Below are positions 23,640 through 35,285 of a DNA stretch of 64,000 nucleotides, one piece after another. A model generated the notes under the pieces. It was given only the letters and a program-made list of their open reading frames with translations. It searched no databases and was not told the origin of the DNA. Position 1 is the stretch's first letter. Every line of letters begins with the position of its first letter. The position numbers and the translations under genes are program-made. Source of the stretch: Taeniopygia guttata (lineage: Eukaryota > Chordata > Aves > Passeriformes > Estrildidae); the NCBI RefSeq assembly GCF_048771995.1, contig NC_133026.1, positions 108,000,001-108,064,000 of the forward strand, in the 5' to 3' direction.

Positions 23640-26600
23640 CTATGGCAATGAAAGGCCCTACAAAAGCACTAAAAGCAGAAAGCTGTTTCAGTAGTAGTTC
23701 ATTCATAAAATGTTATTGGCAGCTCTGGAGTGGATAGATGAAGTGATCAACTGATTCTTATCAATACATAGATTCAGTATAAGACTCTGGTCCTCCTCAT
23801 TTATCTCTATAAAAATAGTGGAATGCACCATTTTAATTTAAAAAACAAACAAAAAACCCACCCTAAACTTCTGTTAAAAATGTCAAGAAAAAAGTTTTAG
23901 CTTGTTATATCTTTCAAGAACTTTATTTATAGTATACTGTTTGTAGCTTAGTTGAACTTTCTATTTAAAAAAATCAATTTCACATTAGGAATCATTTAAA
24001 TTAAACATGCATTTTTCAGTGACTACTAGCTCTTATTTCCAAATGTCACAGTCAAAATCAAACACTGAGAGCAAAAGGTCCATGCTACAAAATAATGGAC
24101 TTCTTTGTGTATATTTCCAATAATATTGAACAGAAATCAATGTCCACATTGATTGTTTAGAGACTGAAAGAAATAATACATTGTTCATACTTCACTAATC
24201 AAAATCATTCTCCTAAATCTCAAAAGAATTCTGTGGTTTTTACTTTATTCATAACATGGTTTTATTCTTAGTTGTATGATGAAAACAAAATTAAAATGTA
24301 AAGTATGTATATACTGCTACCAGAAGATTTCTGAGTCTGGTGAAATGAAGTGCTTATGCTAACAGTCAGTTAAAAGGAACATAAATCTAAATTTACAGTG
24401 GCTGACACCAGAGCCTTGGTGAGGGATTCAATTTATATATACTCACTATGCATTTCATTACTGTAAGCTGTCTTAATAAAAGTCCTTAACAAACAAACGG
24501 CACTCCTTTCTCTCTGACTTAGTAAACAGTCACACCTAACTTCTCCTTTCAGAAGCACAGGCCAAGCCCATGGAAATTGCTGTGCTCTGTACAATCACCG
24601 GCTCATGCTAAAGATCCATGCTTCTTTGTGATAGTGTTTCTTATATTATCAAACCATGTGATATGACAGGATATGTGTCATCTTGCCTCAGGTGGCCTAT
24701 TAGGTTTAAAGCTGAAGGCCAAGTGACACAGCCATCTGTGCATTGGTACTGTTTCTCTCTGATACTTTCCCCCATGCCTCTAGTCTAAGGACTTATCTTG
24801 GTTACCAAATGTCCCAGAATAATATATGTATTATTAAAATATATAACAGTATAATTAAAAATAAAATGGAAAGTGATGTATTAAACGTATCACAGCAACT
24901 CCCAGAGGTTGAACAGACTTGATGTCTATACACAAACTTACAGTTTTCTTGAACTGTGCATAGCCTCAAGGTTTACAGACCTTAAATGCAAGTAGTAATA
25001 TTTAATACATATATAACAGGAACTCTAACATCTAATTAGTTTTGTTTTCATTGTATATTTTACCTAAGTAAACTAAAAGTAAACTATATTACCTAAGTAA
25101 ACTATACTTATTTACATACGTATAATTTTGGGGTTTTGATAACTGAACAAGAAAAAGAGATTAGATGGACGAGATAGAAAAAAAAATTATTTATTCATTT
25201 TTTTTCTTTTTTTGCCTCATAATTATCTATCCTTATTACCAAAATACATCACAAGCATGGAGCGAATCAAATGCAGGTTACAATGAACAAGCTCCTCAGG
25301 AGCAAGCATAAACCAATGACTGAATCCCACTCATAATTTTGCTCCCAATGGGAATATATTAGCCATGCATGCAAGATGATGTGTACTGTTACTCCAGGCA
25401 AAACTGAAAACATACCACAAGCATCATTCATCCACCCATCCCTGTGCATCTTCTATCCAGCCTGATGGCTAAAACAGTCAAGACTTTTGGTTTTTTTTCA
25501 CAGGGACCCAAATGCCTCCAGGAGAACAAGTGAATTGAATGTGAATCTCATACAGTCTCAGAGAATGTATCGACCACAAGGCTACTATAACAAGAATAAA
25601 TTCTGAAAACTGAGACTGCCTCTCGGTCTTTCACAAGTAAAATTTGCAAAAATTGTTGTACTGTTTTCTACTATTTCTACTTGTAGAATTTCCCAAAATC
25701 CAGACATTGGCAAAATGCCAAAATGTTTTTCTGTTATGTGCATATTGAACAACCTTGGAGGTAAAGCTAAATTTCTGTTGAGCACACCAGGATCTCATTC
25801 ATGTGCCTGCTTACCCTATGAAAAATGTATACATTTGCCTACTCATTGGGAAAGGAAAAACATAGTATTACTTTACTGCATGGGTAAACACTTTAAAAAC
25901 ACTTTGCAGCTTTCTGTGGTATCTAAGTCATTTTTAGGGTGAGAGGACCTGATCTTTAGCCAGCCAGGGTTTAAATCAATACAATAGGCACAGCATAAAC
26001 CTTTTATTTCTTTGACCCTTATGATCCAAAGGGAGTTGCAAAATCTGGTCTAATTCCTTCTTAACAATTCTTTGAGTAATGTTCCTTTTACTTTTTATGT
26101 TGATTATTTAGCCCCTTGTTCAAAATGAGTAATTTTTAACAAATTTGTTCTTCTTACCATGAGAAAATACATTTCTTTGTAAGAACAGATGTCTTTTTGT
26201 GTTACAGCTTTTATTTTATACTGTTTTTAGTCTTCTGTTATCTTCATTCATAGAATGTTTTATCTGGAAGACTTAGAGTTAGACAGAAACAAAGCATCCA
26301 ACAGTGTATAGTGCAATGCTTATTCTAAAAATTATAGTAATCCCTATATTCTAGTGTGATACTGTGGTTTTCAGTCTTCAACATTGACAAAAACAACTTT
26401 TAAACAGCCCTTAGATGAGAGAGCTGCTCTCACATATGCTTCCCTGACATATTTCTCTCTCTTTTTTTTTCTGATAGAAATAGCACCCAATCTCAAGTCA
26501 AATTTAATGACAAAATGTCATACATGAAGCCATAAAAACTTAGCCAAAGGGACTTCTTTCCTTGCAAAATGTCAGAAATGAAAGTCTGTAGCCTCAAATC

Positions 26601-27575
26601 TGATTTCCCGTTCATACCACCTGTCTCGTTCTACTCACATAAAATTCCCCAAGAGAAACACAATGAAACTTTTTTTGCATGTGCTTTGGGAATAAAAGAC
26701 TAATAAAGACTGATAGAAAGAACTAATATCATCAACATTTTATTGAGGACACCAAGGAACAGTTTGTGAAGCAATTTTTGTCTTGTTTGTTGGGGAGAAG
26801 TGTAGTATGGTACAAATGTTACCTGTTAGAGTTCCTTCCTCAGCTGCAGATCTCCCCAGGCATCAGAGAGCTTGTGCTGAAAAAAGAAAATCTGAAGCTT
26901 TGCTTATTACCACTGCACAGCACAGTGCTGTAAATCACAGTTTTAATGTTTCCTTTCTCTGCCTTGACCACATAACCTCAAAGAAACAATCTGAAAAAGA
27001 GCTGGAGGATTTTTTAAAAGAGATATAACTTAAGAAATAGTCTGTAAAAAAACAGGCCCTCAAAAGTAAAAATCACATACAATAATTGAGGGAATGTTTG
27101 TAATAGGCTCATTAAGCTGCACCTCTACAGCAGGAAATGGGTAAGACCCATTTCCTGCCGGGCCACCACTAATAAAGAGAGAGGAAGCCCCAGAGAACGT
27201 AAGGAATTGCAGAAGAACAGTTTAGGGAGGAAAAGTAAGGACATGATGGTGTCATAAAAGGCTTACAAAGGTACATGGTGGAGGTCACAGGCAGGTAGTA
27301 GACTCACATAGACATAGATAATTTGATTTGAGAAGGGTATATATCCATGTTACAGCCTAAGTGAGATAAATCCTGGAATATCTGTTGTTGTCTTTTTCAT
27401 TCAAAGAATGCAGTTTGTACACTCTGGGTTTTTTTGTTCAGACCACTCATGTCATAGCAAAGTCATATACTCAGCTCCTGTTGCTATATTACTAGGACAT
27501 CTGCAGACATATGCTACAGATCATATCTACAGATATATGGCTACACCTACTGACATAGAATTAAGTCTCCCTTCC
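23640..27575. other. Noncoding, AT-rich, repeat-poor
   Basis: Nearly 4 kb with no gene recognised. It contains a local duplication of TACCTAAGTAAACTA (25061 and 25090) and a perfect 13 bp hairpin at 27130-27158. No continuation of the truncated LTR is visible after 23640. Confidence 0.55.
27130..27158. repeat. Perfect 13 bp inverted repeat with 3 nt loop
   Basis: The arms are GCAGGAAATGGGT (27130-27142) and its exact complement (27146-27158), separated by AAG. It is moderately GC-rich and so would be more stable than other hairpins in this AT-rich window. No T-run follows, and no known RNA family is recognised. Confidence 0.85.
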
Positions 27576-28345
27576 ACAGAATCAGAATCTTTAAGGCTAG
27601 AACAGGCCTCCAAGAACACTGAGTTCAACCTTTCACTGGACATCACCTTGTCAACAAGCCCACAGCACTAAGTGCCACATTTAGTAATTTCTTGAATACC
27701 ACCACAGGTGATGATTCTTCCATCTCCCTGGGCAGTCTATTCCAATGCTTAATGACCCTTTCAGTGAAGAAATTCTTTCTGATGTCCACTAAACATTCCC
27801 CAGTGCAGGTTGAGGCCATGCCATCCTGCTCTGTCACTGATTACCTGGGAGAAGGGACCCTAAGTGGCTACAGCCTCCTTTCAGGGAGTTGTAGAGAGTG
27901 ATAAGGTTCCTCCTGAGCTTCCTTTTCTCCTGGATAAACAACTCCAGTTCCCTCAACTGCATCCCACAGGACTTATTCTCTAGGCTCTTTACCAGTTCCA
28001 TTGCCCTTCCCTGGACACGCTGTAACCCCTCAATGTCCTTTTGAAGTGAGGAGCCCAGAACTGAACACAGCCCTCAAGGTGCAGCCTCACCAATGCCGAG
28101 TACAAGGGGGAGGTCCTGCTGCCCACACTACTGCTGACACAGACCAGGATGCCGTCGGTGTTCTTGGCCAGCTGGGCACACGTCTGGGACTCATGTTCAG
28201 CCAGCCAAGTCCTTTTCCTCTGGGCATTTTTCCAGCTCCTATTCCCCTGGCCTGTAGCTTTGTATAGGGTTGTTGTGACCCAAGTGCAGGACCCAGCACT
28301 GGGTCTTGTTGAACCTCATACAGTTGGCTTTGTCTTATCAATCCG
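27576..28345 (-). mobile_element. CR1 LINE, antisense, about 770 bp
   Basis: A long antisense CR1 copy. The 3' end starts at CACAGAATCAGAATC. The ORF2 C-terminus lies at 27660-27835. Then come GAGTGATAAGGTTCCTCCTGAGC, CTCCAGTTCCCTCAACTGC, CCCTTCCCTGGACACGCTG, CAGAACTGAACACAGCCCTC, AGGTGCAGCCTCACCAATGC, TTGGCCAGCTGGGCACACG and finally CAAGTGCAGGACCCAGCACTG..TTGTTGAACCTCATACAGTTGGC. The order agrees with a collinear CR1 ORF2 3' region truncated at its 5' end near 28345. Stops and indels make it inactive. Confidence 0.93.
27643..27837 (-). pseudogene. CR1 ORF2 C-terminal remnant
   Basis: The open frame reads [36 protein letters not shown] and VALSAVG. This is the conserved C-terminal signature of CR1 ORF2. 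It is one of the better conserved copies in the window, but the frame is lost upstream. Confidence 0.85.
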
Positions 28346-28416
28346 TATTTATTTGTTTCTTTCTCGATACTCCTTCTTTTTCAATACACTTTATGAAGGA
28401 AGGCATTCTTCTCACT

Positions 28417-28510
28417 TACATTTAGCTATCTTAAGTTATTTACATTTACATTTACATTTAGGCTATTTACATTTAGCTATCTTAAGTTAATTGTTAATAG
28501 CTATCTTATC
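28417..28510. repeat. 51 bp direct repeat with ACATTT units
   Basis: TACATTTAGCTATCTTAAG occurs at 28417 and again at 28468. Between the copies lie tandem ACATTT hexamers, and a third partial copy (TAGCTATCTTA) begins near 28498. It sits just beyond the truncated 5' end of the antisense CR1. Confidence 0.9.
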
Positions 28511-31500
28511 TTAATTGTTTAAGCACTTATGCAGCCAAGAAGGAAAAAGAGAGATTGAGGAAAGAAAGAGGCAAACAACTATTCTTATGTTAAAAATGTG
28601 CATAAAATGGGTATCATAAGTCATTCTTTAATGGGTCTTTTCTATGGTAAGTGTTCTATGTGTTATGAATAACATGCAGATTATTTGCATCTTCTACTGT
28701 CTTTGATGCTTTCAGCCAGCCCAAAAAAAAAAAAAAAATTGCCCACAATAAGACAGGCGTGGTGATGTTTTGAATGCATAATTCATAATGCAAGAATTCA
28801 CACGAATTCTTGTATTTTTAATAGATAGTCTAGGAAGTGATTGTCATGTGAGTCAGAGCTCATGCATGGGTGAGCAAAGATTTTGCAGTCATAGTGAAAT
28901 GCTAAAGGATTGTATTGATAGGTTTGCTGTTCACATGGGTTAGATCTCTAAATATTACTTCAAGATTAATTCTTATTATCTGTCCAGTGTTGAAATATCT
29001 CCAGAGAGACAAAAGAAACAAATTTGCAGATGTTAACTACATAGAATTGCAGTGTAAATACAACCAATCTGTGTTGCAGTCATTTTCCCTTTCTAAATTA
29101 ATAAGAGGAATGGAAAATGGGAAAATAGGGTACATTAACAAATTTGGGTTAGGAAATTAGAATGATCTTTAAAGCTTTGTAGTGTGATAACAAAATATAT
29201 CACTAACAACGTGCTATTACGGCACATCTGTATCTTGATTCACTAAGGAACTTTATCAGATCTTAATTTTGGTAACAGAACAATATTATTTGTGCACCTG
29301 GTTATTCTGGTTCAGCTCTTTGCCTCCTGCACTACTTACAACTCAAGCATTAAAGCTAAAAATTATGTATTTGGAAAAATTGAATCTCTGAGTCACTCCA
29401 AGATGCTAAAGCAAATTAAATGAAAATTGGAAGAGCTAGAATTTTTTTCACATGAGTGAATAGTTTCTTACAGAATAAATACGAGGTTGTTTGAGTGGAA
29501 AAAAAACCTGATTGCCAAAAGACAGGAGAAAAGCTGTTCTATTTTACATATAAATGAAACAGAGTAAATAAAAAAAAATTATTTAAGTCACAGAAACAAA
29601 TTGAAACCCAGTTTAAAAAAATGCAAACAAACAAAACCAACAAAACCCTCTAAAGCAATATTTGATCTAAATAACTTGTGTCCTGTTCAGCTTGTTACAG
29701 TGAAGAATTCTGTATAATGACAATCTAATATGCATCCAATCAAACCTCCTCTGAAATCAATAGAAAGATTCGCAGCATCACTTGTTTTTATTTAAGACTA
29801 AAGCTTTAGGGTTTTAGCTAAGGTCTTATTCAAACTCTTTTAAAGAGAGTTAGAATTTACTTTACCTTTCTGGTCTTTAGAAATCTTCTAAAATACTGAG
29901 GTAAAAATTTAGAAGATTAAATCTTCTAAAATAAGAAGTGGAAGAATTATATTTCTAAATGTCATAAATATTTTATCTGTCATAATGTCATAATGTTTTA
30001 TTTTAGTCCTGCCAACATTTTTTTCCCTTGAAATTGATTGATATCTTATTTCTACACTATTTTATAAGTTTTTATCCAACACCTGTAGCAAATCAGTTAC
30101 AACATGCTGCCATTTTCCTTGGACCAGTGAATTTGTCTCAGAGCATCTTTGTGACAGTAACATGTTTCTTTTGATCCATAACAGTAATGTTAGGAACATT
30201 CAAGTGTGTGATTGTATTTGTGCAGAGTAGAGTTGTGAGATTGATGCAGAACTATGTGCTTCTCTTTTACGTTCTTTGCTCTTTTTGTGTTGAGGGTGAT
30301 GTCCAGCTGAGTTTTTGTGATTATGATTATGTTATCAGTATGCTGTAATTCTGCAATGATTTGAAAAGTTAACAACATAGTGAGTGATTTAGCAGGGAAA
30401 AGAAGGAGGCAGTGCATCATCTTCCAGGCAGAGCAGTTCTTCTGAAATAATTTTTTTCTTCCATATTTCCAACATGCCACAAACCTTTTACATCATGTTT
30501 TGCTATATTATGCTAATATATATCAAGTCATACGACACAAAATACAAGCTAATGTGTCAACTAATGGGGCAGCAGAATGAGCCTTTCCAGAGTTTTGAAT
30601 GACATTTTTTTTACTTTTAATTCACTGCCCCAAAACAAAGGCTGGTCAAAACCACCTTGCCATAGTCTAGATCTGATGCACATAAAAACATTTTACAAAA
30701 ATTGTGAAGTTTCACTTGTCAGCTCTTGCACATTCCTTCATTGGAGCTTTATCCCCCTGTCATACTGTAAGATATTTACCTTTAATTTAAAAGTACAAAT
30801 GGAAGATTTAATCTTCCAGTTTTAAGAGTTGTACTGCAGAAATAATTTTTGCATTCTACCTCTTAGACCTTTCTGCCCAAATTTGCATTTAGATTCAACA
30901 GTCAGTGAAATGAATCCAGAGCCTCAACATCTCCAAATAGCATTTCCTATTGCTATTATGTTTGCAGGGCAAATTTTTCATTTCATCTGCACTTTTGTAA
31001 GCATGTTCAGTTTCTACCAGATAATATTTTGAAAGAGATTTTTCTATAATTAATTTAATTATATCTTCTTAACTGATATTGAAATGGTAGAGACCAAACT
31101 GTGACCAACATGTGAATACATTTTTTTCCAACGTCACAGACAGTCCAAGATGCTTGACATCTCCAATTTTCCTATATTTTTTCTAGGAAGCAGCTACAGA
31201 TTTGTCACACTTCTCAGGCAGAAGGAAGAATTTTTCCCTTTTCTTTATATACTTCCCTATATTGGAAAATACCACTTCCTCCTAAAATAAAATTATCTAG
31301 AAGATGTTAGCAAAGGTAAGCTAAAGACACCTGAGTTAAAATAATGCATTTTTATAAACTGATATATTTTTATGCACTTTTATAAACTGATGATGATAAG
31401 AAGTTTATGACAAAACAGAGGCCTAAGTCTTTTTTAAAGCACGCTGAATGAGAACAACCTGTTGTTCCTCCAGCTTTTTCAGATTAGGCATCTGAAATTT

Positions 31501-31514
31501 CTTTTTCAAGCTCC
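28511..31514. other. AT-rich noncoding stretch
   Basis: No gene recognised. It contains a 16-A run at 28723-28738, a repeated AAATCTTCTAAAATA motif with an inverted copy at 29881-29930, and a small palindrome at 30800-30818. The duplication TTTTATAAACTGAT occurs near 31350 and 31379. Confidence 0.55.
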
Positions 31515-31680
31515 TCAACCAGGGAAGGTCTAAATTAGATAAGAAAAAATTCTTCATTGGAAGAGTAGTCAGGCACTGGAACAGACCGCCCAGGGAAGTG
31601 GTGCAATCACCACCCCTGGCAGTATTCAAAAAACATGTGGATGTGGCAAATGGTGGGACTCATTCCTTTCAGCCAGGCAG
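31515..31680 (+). mobile_element. CR1 LINE 3' fragment
   Basis: A sense CR1 fragment: a TAGATAAGAAAAAATTCTTC region, TCAGGCACTGGAACAGACCG, CCCAGGGAAGTGGTGCAATC and a CAAAAAACATGTGGATGTGG segment, fading after about 31660. The usual terminal repeat is not recognisable, so either the 3' end has been lost or it has decayed. Confidence 0.88.
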
Positions 31681-33511
31681 AACATTAAATATCAAGGTAT
31701 TTTCTCCACAGATCTCTTTTTTAAACACAATTAAAATATTGGAAAATTACTAAAAATAAGCCAAAAATAGCCCCCAAAACCTTCTCTCCCCTCCTCCCCA
31801 GCCAAGTCTGGATGCTTAATGAACTAATTATTATTATGTTTAAAGTAGAAGACAAGGCATTTCTATTTTTATGAACTGTCTTGTTTTTGCTCCTCAGGTT
31901 GTGTAATCTCCAAAGCACTTTACCTGTGAGATCGAAGTGACTAATTTTCACTCCTCAAATGTTATGGAGCCTGTAACTTGTTGGGGTTTGACAAAAAAAA
32001 ATCACTGTCTAACGAAGTGTTTTGATCATTGGTAGCAATGGATATAAAGAAGGGAGGCTGGGTGGGGAGACAAATATGGCAGCTTAGGCCACGAAGCTTG
32101 AAGGAATCCAATTTTTCAGTTCACCTCTTCCCATTATTCAAAGGTCTCCTAGCTCTGCAATCTCTTTGGTTCATACTCCAGTGAAACTGTGTTAAACTAA
32201 AAAATGAAAAGGCCAGAACCCGAAACAGGAGCTAGAGAAAAGGTTTATTTTTTCCTGTCCTCTGGCATTGGCTCTGGCATGGGCTGCACTCTGCTCCAGT
32301 GGTTTTAGTCTGTAATCTGCAGTGGTATATTAGGTGCTCCTACAGAAGTGGCACTGTGAAAATGCCCTACTGAGATACTTTGTGTACATTTGTATGCTTC
32401 TGAAGCTTACCCACTGGAAACACATAAATTAGGTTTCTTCTCTGTGTTTGTCAAGCATTAATGTAGGAACAAGCCATAAAGTGGAATTAAGATAAACTCA
32501 AGGGTGGTTATGTTAATCAATAAGTGCCACAAGTTTAGATATCAGTATTGACCCCTGTGTTTTTCCAGCTTTGCAGCCTATGATATCAAGACTGAACCTT
32601 CTTTAAAACAGTCAAGGGAAAAGAGCAGAAGGAAAGAAGACCTCCACAATTTCAGGCTGGAGTGTAAGTCCCTTTTGGATATTACTGGACTGTCCCTGCA
32701 CCTATAAGACTCTTCAGAGTATACAGCTGTTTCTATAAATTTCCTGATTAGGTTTTTTTTTGTGTGTGGCAGAAGGCCTAATTGTACTCCAATTAAATCA
32801 GTGAAAATATTGATATTTATTCCACTGGAGAGATGTCAAGTTCATACACAGTTTCTCTTTCAAGTCCTAGAGAAATTTAATTGAAGGGCAAGTTGGCATC
32901 AAGGGAACTTGAGAGGACAAGCAGTCTTGATGAGCTTACAGAGTTTGCATCAATAGCACAATAATTTCTACAATTACAATATACTTCCTACTTTCAGTTC
33001 TGGGGCAGATGACGGCACTTTTTTGCCTTCCTGGATGTGTACTTTGCAATCAATGCTCTCTTATCTTCTAAAAGTAAAAATAGTTCATCTTAATACCTCA
33101 ATTTAATATTATATTCTACTGATTTGTTTACTTTTGGTAAAACTTTAAAATCTTACAGAGTAAAGTCGTTAGAAACTTTTAATGGCTTTTAAAGGACCTA
33201 ATAAACTCCTTGGCTTTTAATTTATTTTTTTTTAGAAGGAGTTTTTTTGCATTTCTGTATTCCACTTTAATGCAGCAAGGTAAGCCTGCTTATTAGCCAT
33301 CAACTGGTTACATATCAGCCCATGAATTCAAACAGCAGGAGTAGCAATGATGTTAGAAATAGTTGCACAAACTCTGTTTGTGAAGGAGATATTTTCAATG
33401 CAGATTTAATAAAATGCCGAGTTTGAACTGGGATTGGCAAGGAATGGCTTGAGCAGTCTTCATCTGGACATTATTATGCTTCCTAGGCTTGTAGGTGACT
33501 TGCCTGTTAGC
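31681..33511. other. Noncoding spacer
   Basis: No gene or repeat family recognised. Open frames are all under about 80 codons. Confidence 0.5.
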
Positions 33512-33521
33512 ATATGTGTGC

Positions 33522-33571
<50 letters not shown>
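33512..33571. repeat. TG dinucleotide microsatellite
   Basis: About 60 bp of alternating TG with two early TGCG interruptions (ATATGTGTGCGTGCGTG, then pure TG). Such alternating purine-pyrimidine tracts can adopt Z-DNA and often vary in length. Confidence 0.97.
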
Positions 33572-33573
<2 letters not shown>

Positions 33574-35165
33574 CTTTAAGTGCACAAGGGTAATTTAAAT
33601 TTAGTAGCCAAAGAATTTAAATACGTAAGGGCCTATCCGCTGGGTTGGCAGAACTGTTCCACTAGCACATCTGGTAGAGCTGCTGCTTTGAGATGTGATA
33701 TGGAGATGGATGAACTCCAGAGTAACCCCACTTCCCACAGACTGCATGAGCCAGCAGGACTGCCTGCCAAGCCCACTAGGTTCATTAAGCTCAGTAGAAC
33801 CCTGCAGGAAAAACCAATTTTAAAAATAGCTTTCAAAGGCTCCCTAGGTTTAAAAGTTCTGGATTATTTTCCATTGCACCATGCAGAGAAATCGTCCCTT
33901 CTAAAGCACAATTTACATCTCCTGAATAAAGAGAAAGAAAATACCTTTTTGGTCTATTTGAGGTAACACGACCTGATGTTTCTGTTGGAAGGAATTTACC
34001 GAATTTTTCAGCTTTGGTTACCTCATCCTTGACAGGAGACTTTTGAGTGACCAAAAGGTGGTCACTTTGTTGAAAAAATCTCTTTCCTTCTGCTGTTCCA
34101 GAAAAGCATCATTTTCACATCTTAAAATGCCAGGCTGGATTTCCAGGTAGGGTATACTTTCTCACAACCCTATTTTTGGAGGTGTTGAGAGCTCAGGATT
34201 TTATATTTGCTGAAGCTGAGGTGTTGGGGATGGAAAAGAGTTTATCAGCCTGGTGTCAGGAAAATAAGTCTCTCTGCAAATTCACAAAATGTGTCATCTA
34301 AGGTATGCATATCTTTTCCTCTTTCTTACTCTATTATCTTTGTTGACTACTAGATTCTTCCTGTTCTTCCCTGTAATAAGGCAAATACTTAGACTAAATA
34401 TGGATATGATTCTGTTGTGCTGAGTACCCTTTTATTTTTACTTCCAGGAGGATGCAATTCAATAAATTGCCAAGCTTCTTCACGGCAAAGCAAAATGTCA
34501 TTGAACACCTCAGGTAATGAAAGATTAAAATCTTATTAATAGTTCTAGACCTCACTCTCAATGCTACATTGACAGTCTGTGCTATTGGAATTGTTCATGC
34601 GTATCAGAAAAAAAAATTTCAGATGGCTGAAATTTTTTAAATGTGCACGTTCTGCTAAAACTCACTCAAAAATATTCCAGTATGTAAGTTCAGTATTTTA
34701 ACACTGGGGTGTTGCTGTATGCTGGTGTGCTGTTGCTAACCACCCCAACCCCTGCAATTTCTTTTTGAAAAAATACCTTTTGTGATCTCTTTTAAAATAT
34801 AGTTTTATTTTATTCTTAGTATTTGAGTTTGCTACATAGGAAATAATTTGATTTTTAAAATCTTATTCATTTTAAGATAAAATTTTCTTCCAACACATTG
34901 CACATGCATAAATGCTACATGATATGAGTTTTTTATCAGCTTCAGTGAAAAGCTATATTTCTGTAAGTAATGGAAATAAAAAAATGAGATGACCTATGAC
35001 ACAGCTGTCATATAAAATCATAATACCTGATAACTGGAGAGGTTTAAAGAAATTTTTGGGTTTAGAAAATGTGTACACTTGTAAATTTCATTTCTTTATT
35101 CCAAGCTTCTGTGAACAACTGTGAGTAAAAATCTTGGTTCTTTTAAAGTTAAATAGGTTTTAATA
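33572..35165. other. Noncoding; one chance-length open frame
   Basis: Immediately after the TG repeat, 33580-33966 stays open on the plus strand for about 128 codons. It starts at GTG, not ATG, matches no protein family I know and includes a lysine/leucine-rich tail. A donor-like AG|GTAACA stands at 33961-33968. In 64 kb of six-frame AT-rich sequence an open run of this length is expected by chance, so I do not call a gene. Confidence 0.45.
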
Positions 35166-35166
35166 G

Positions 35167-35285
35167 GACAGATGGATGGACGAATGGACGGGAGGGAGGG
35201 AGAAGAAGAAGGAAGGAAAGAAGGAAGGAATGAAGGAAGGAAGGGATGGAGGGAGGAAGGGAGGGAGGGATGGAGGGAGGGAATG
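35167..35285. repeat. GGAA/GGGA/GGAT purine-rich microsatellite
   Basis: About 119 bp of imperfect purine tetranucleotides: GGAT units first, then GGGA, GAA, GGAA and again GGGA. The plus strand is nearly all purine. Open frames here are low-complexity artefacts. Confidence 0.95.

Noticed and set aside
24536..24640. Possible exon after a CTCCTTTCAG acceptor-like site
   Set aside because: The acceptor-like motif is common by chance, no frame shows a known peptide and no matching donor is evident.
26240..26290. CATAGAATG..GGAAGACTTAGAG resembling a CR1 tail
   Set aside because: Only a few short matches and no continuation into CR1 sequence.
28001..28490. Plus-strand open frames of 88 and 113 codons
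   Set aside because: They are antisense to a CR1 ORF2 remnant, and the second runs into the ACATTT repeat.
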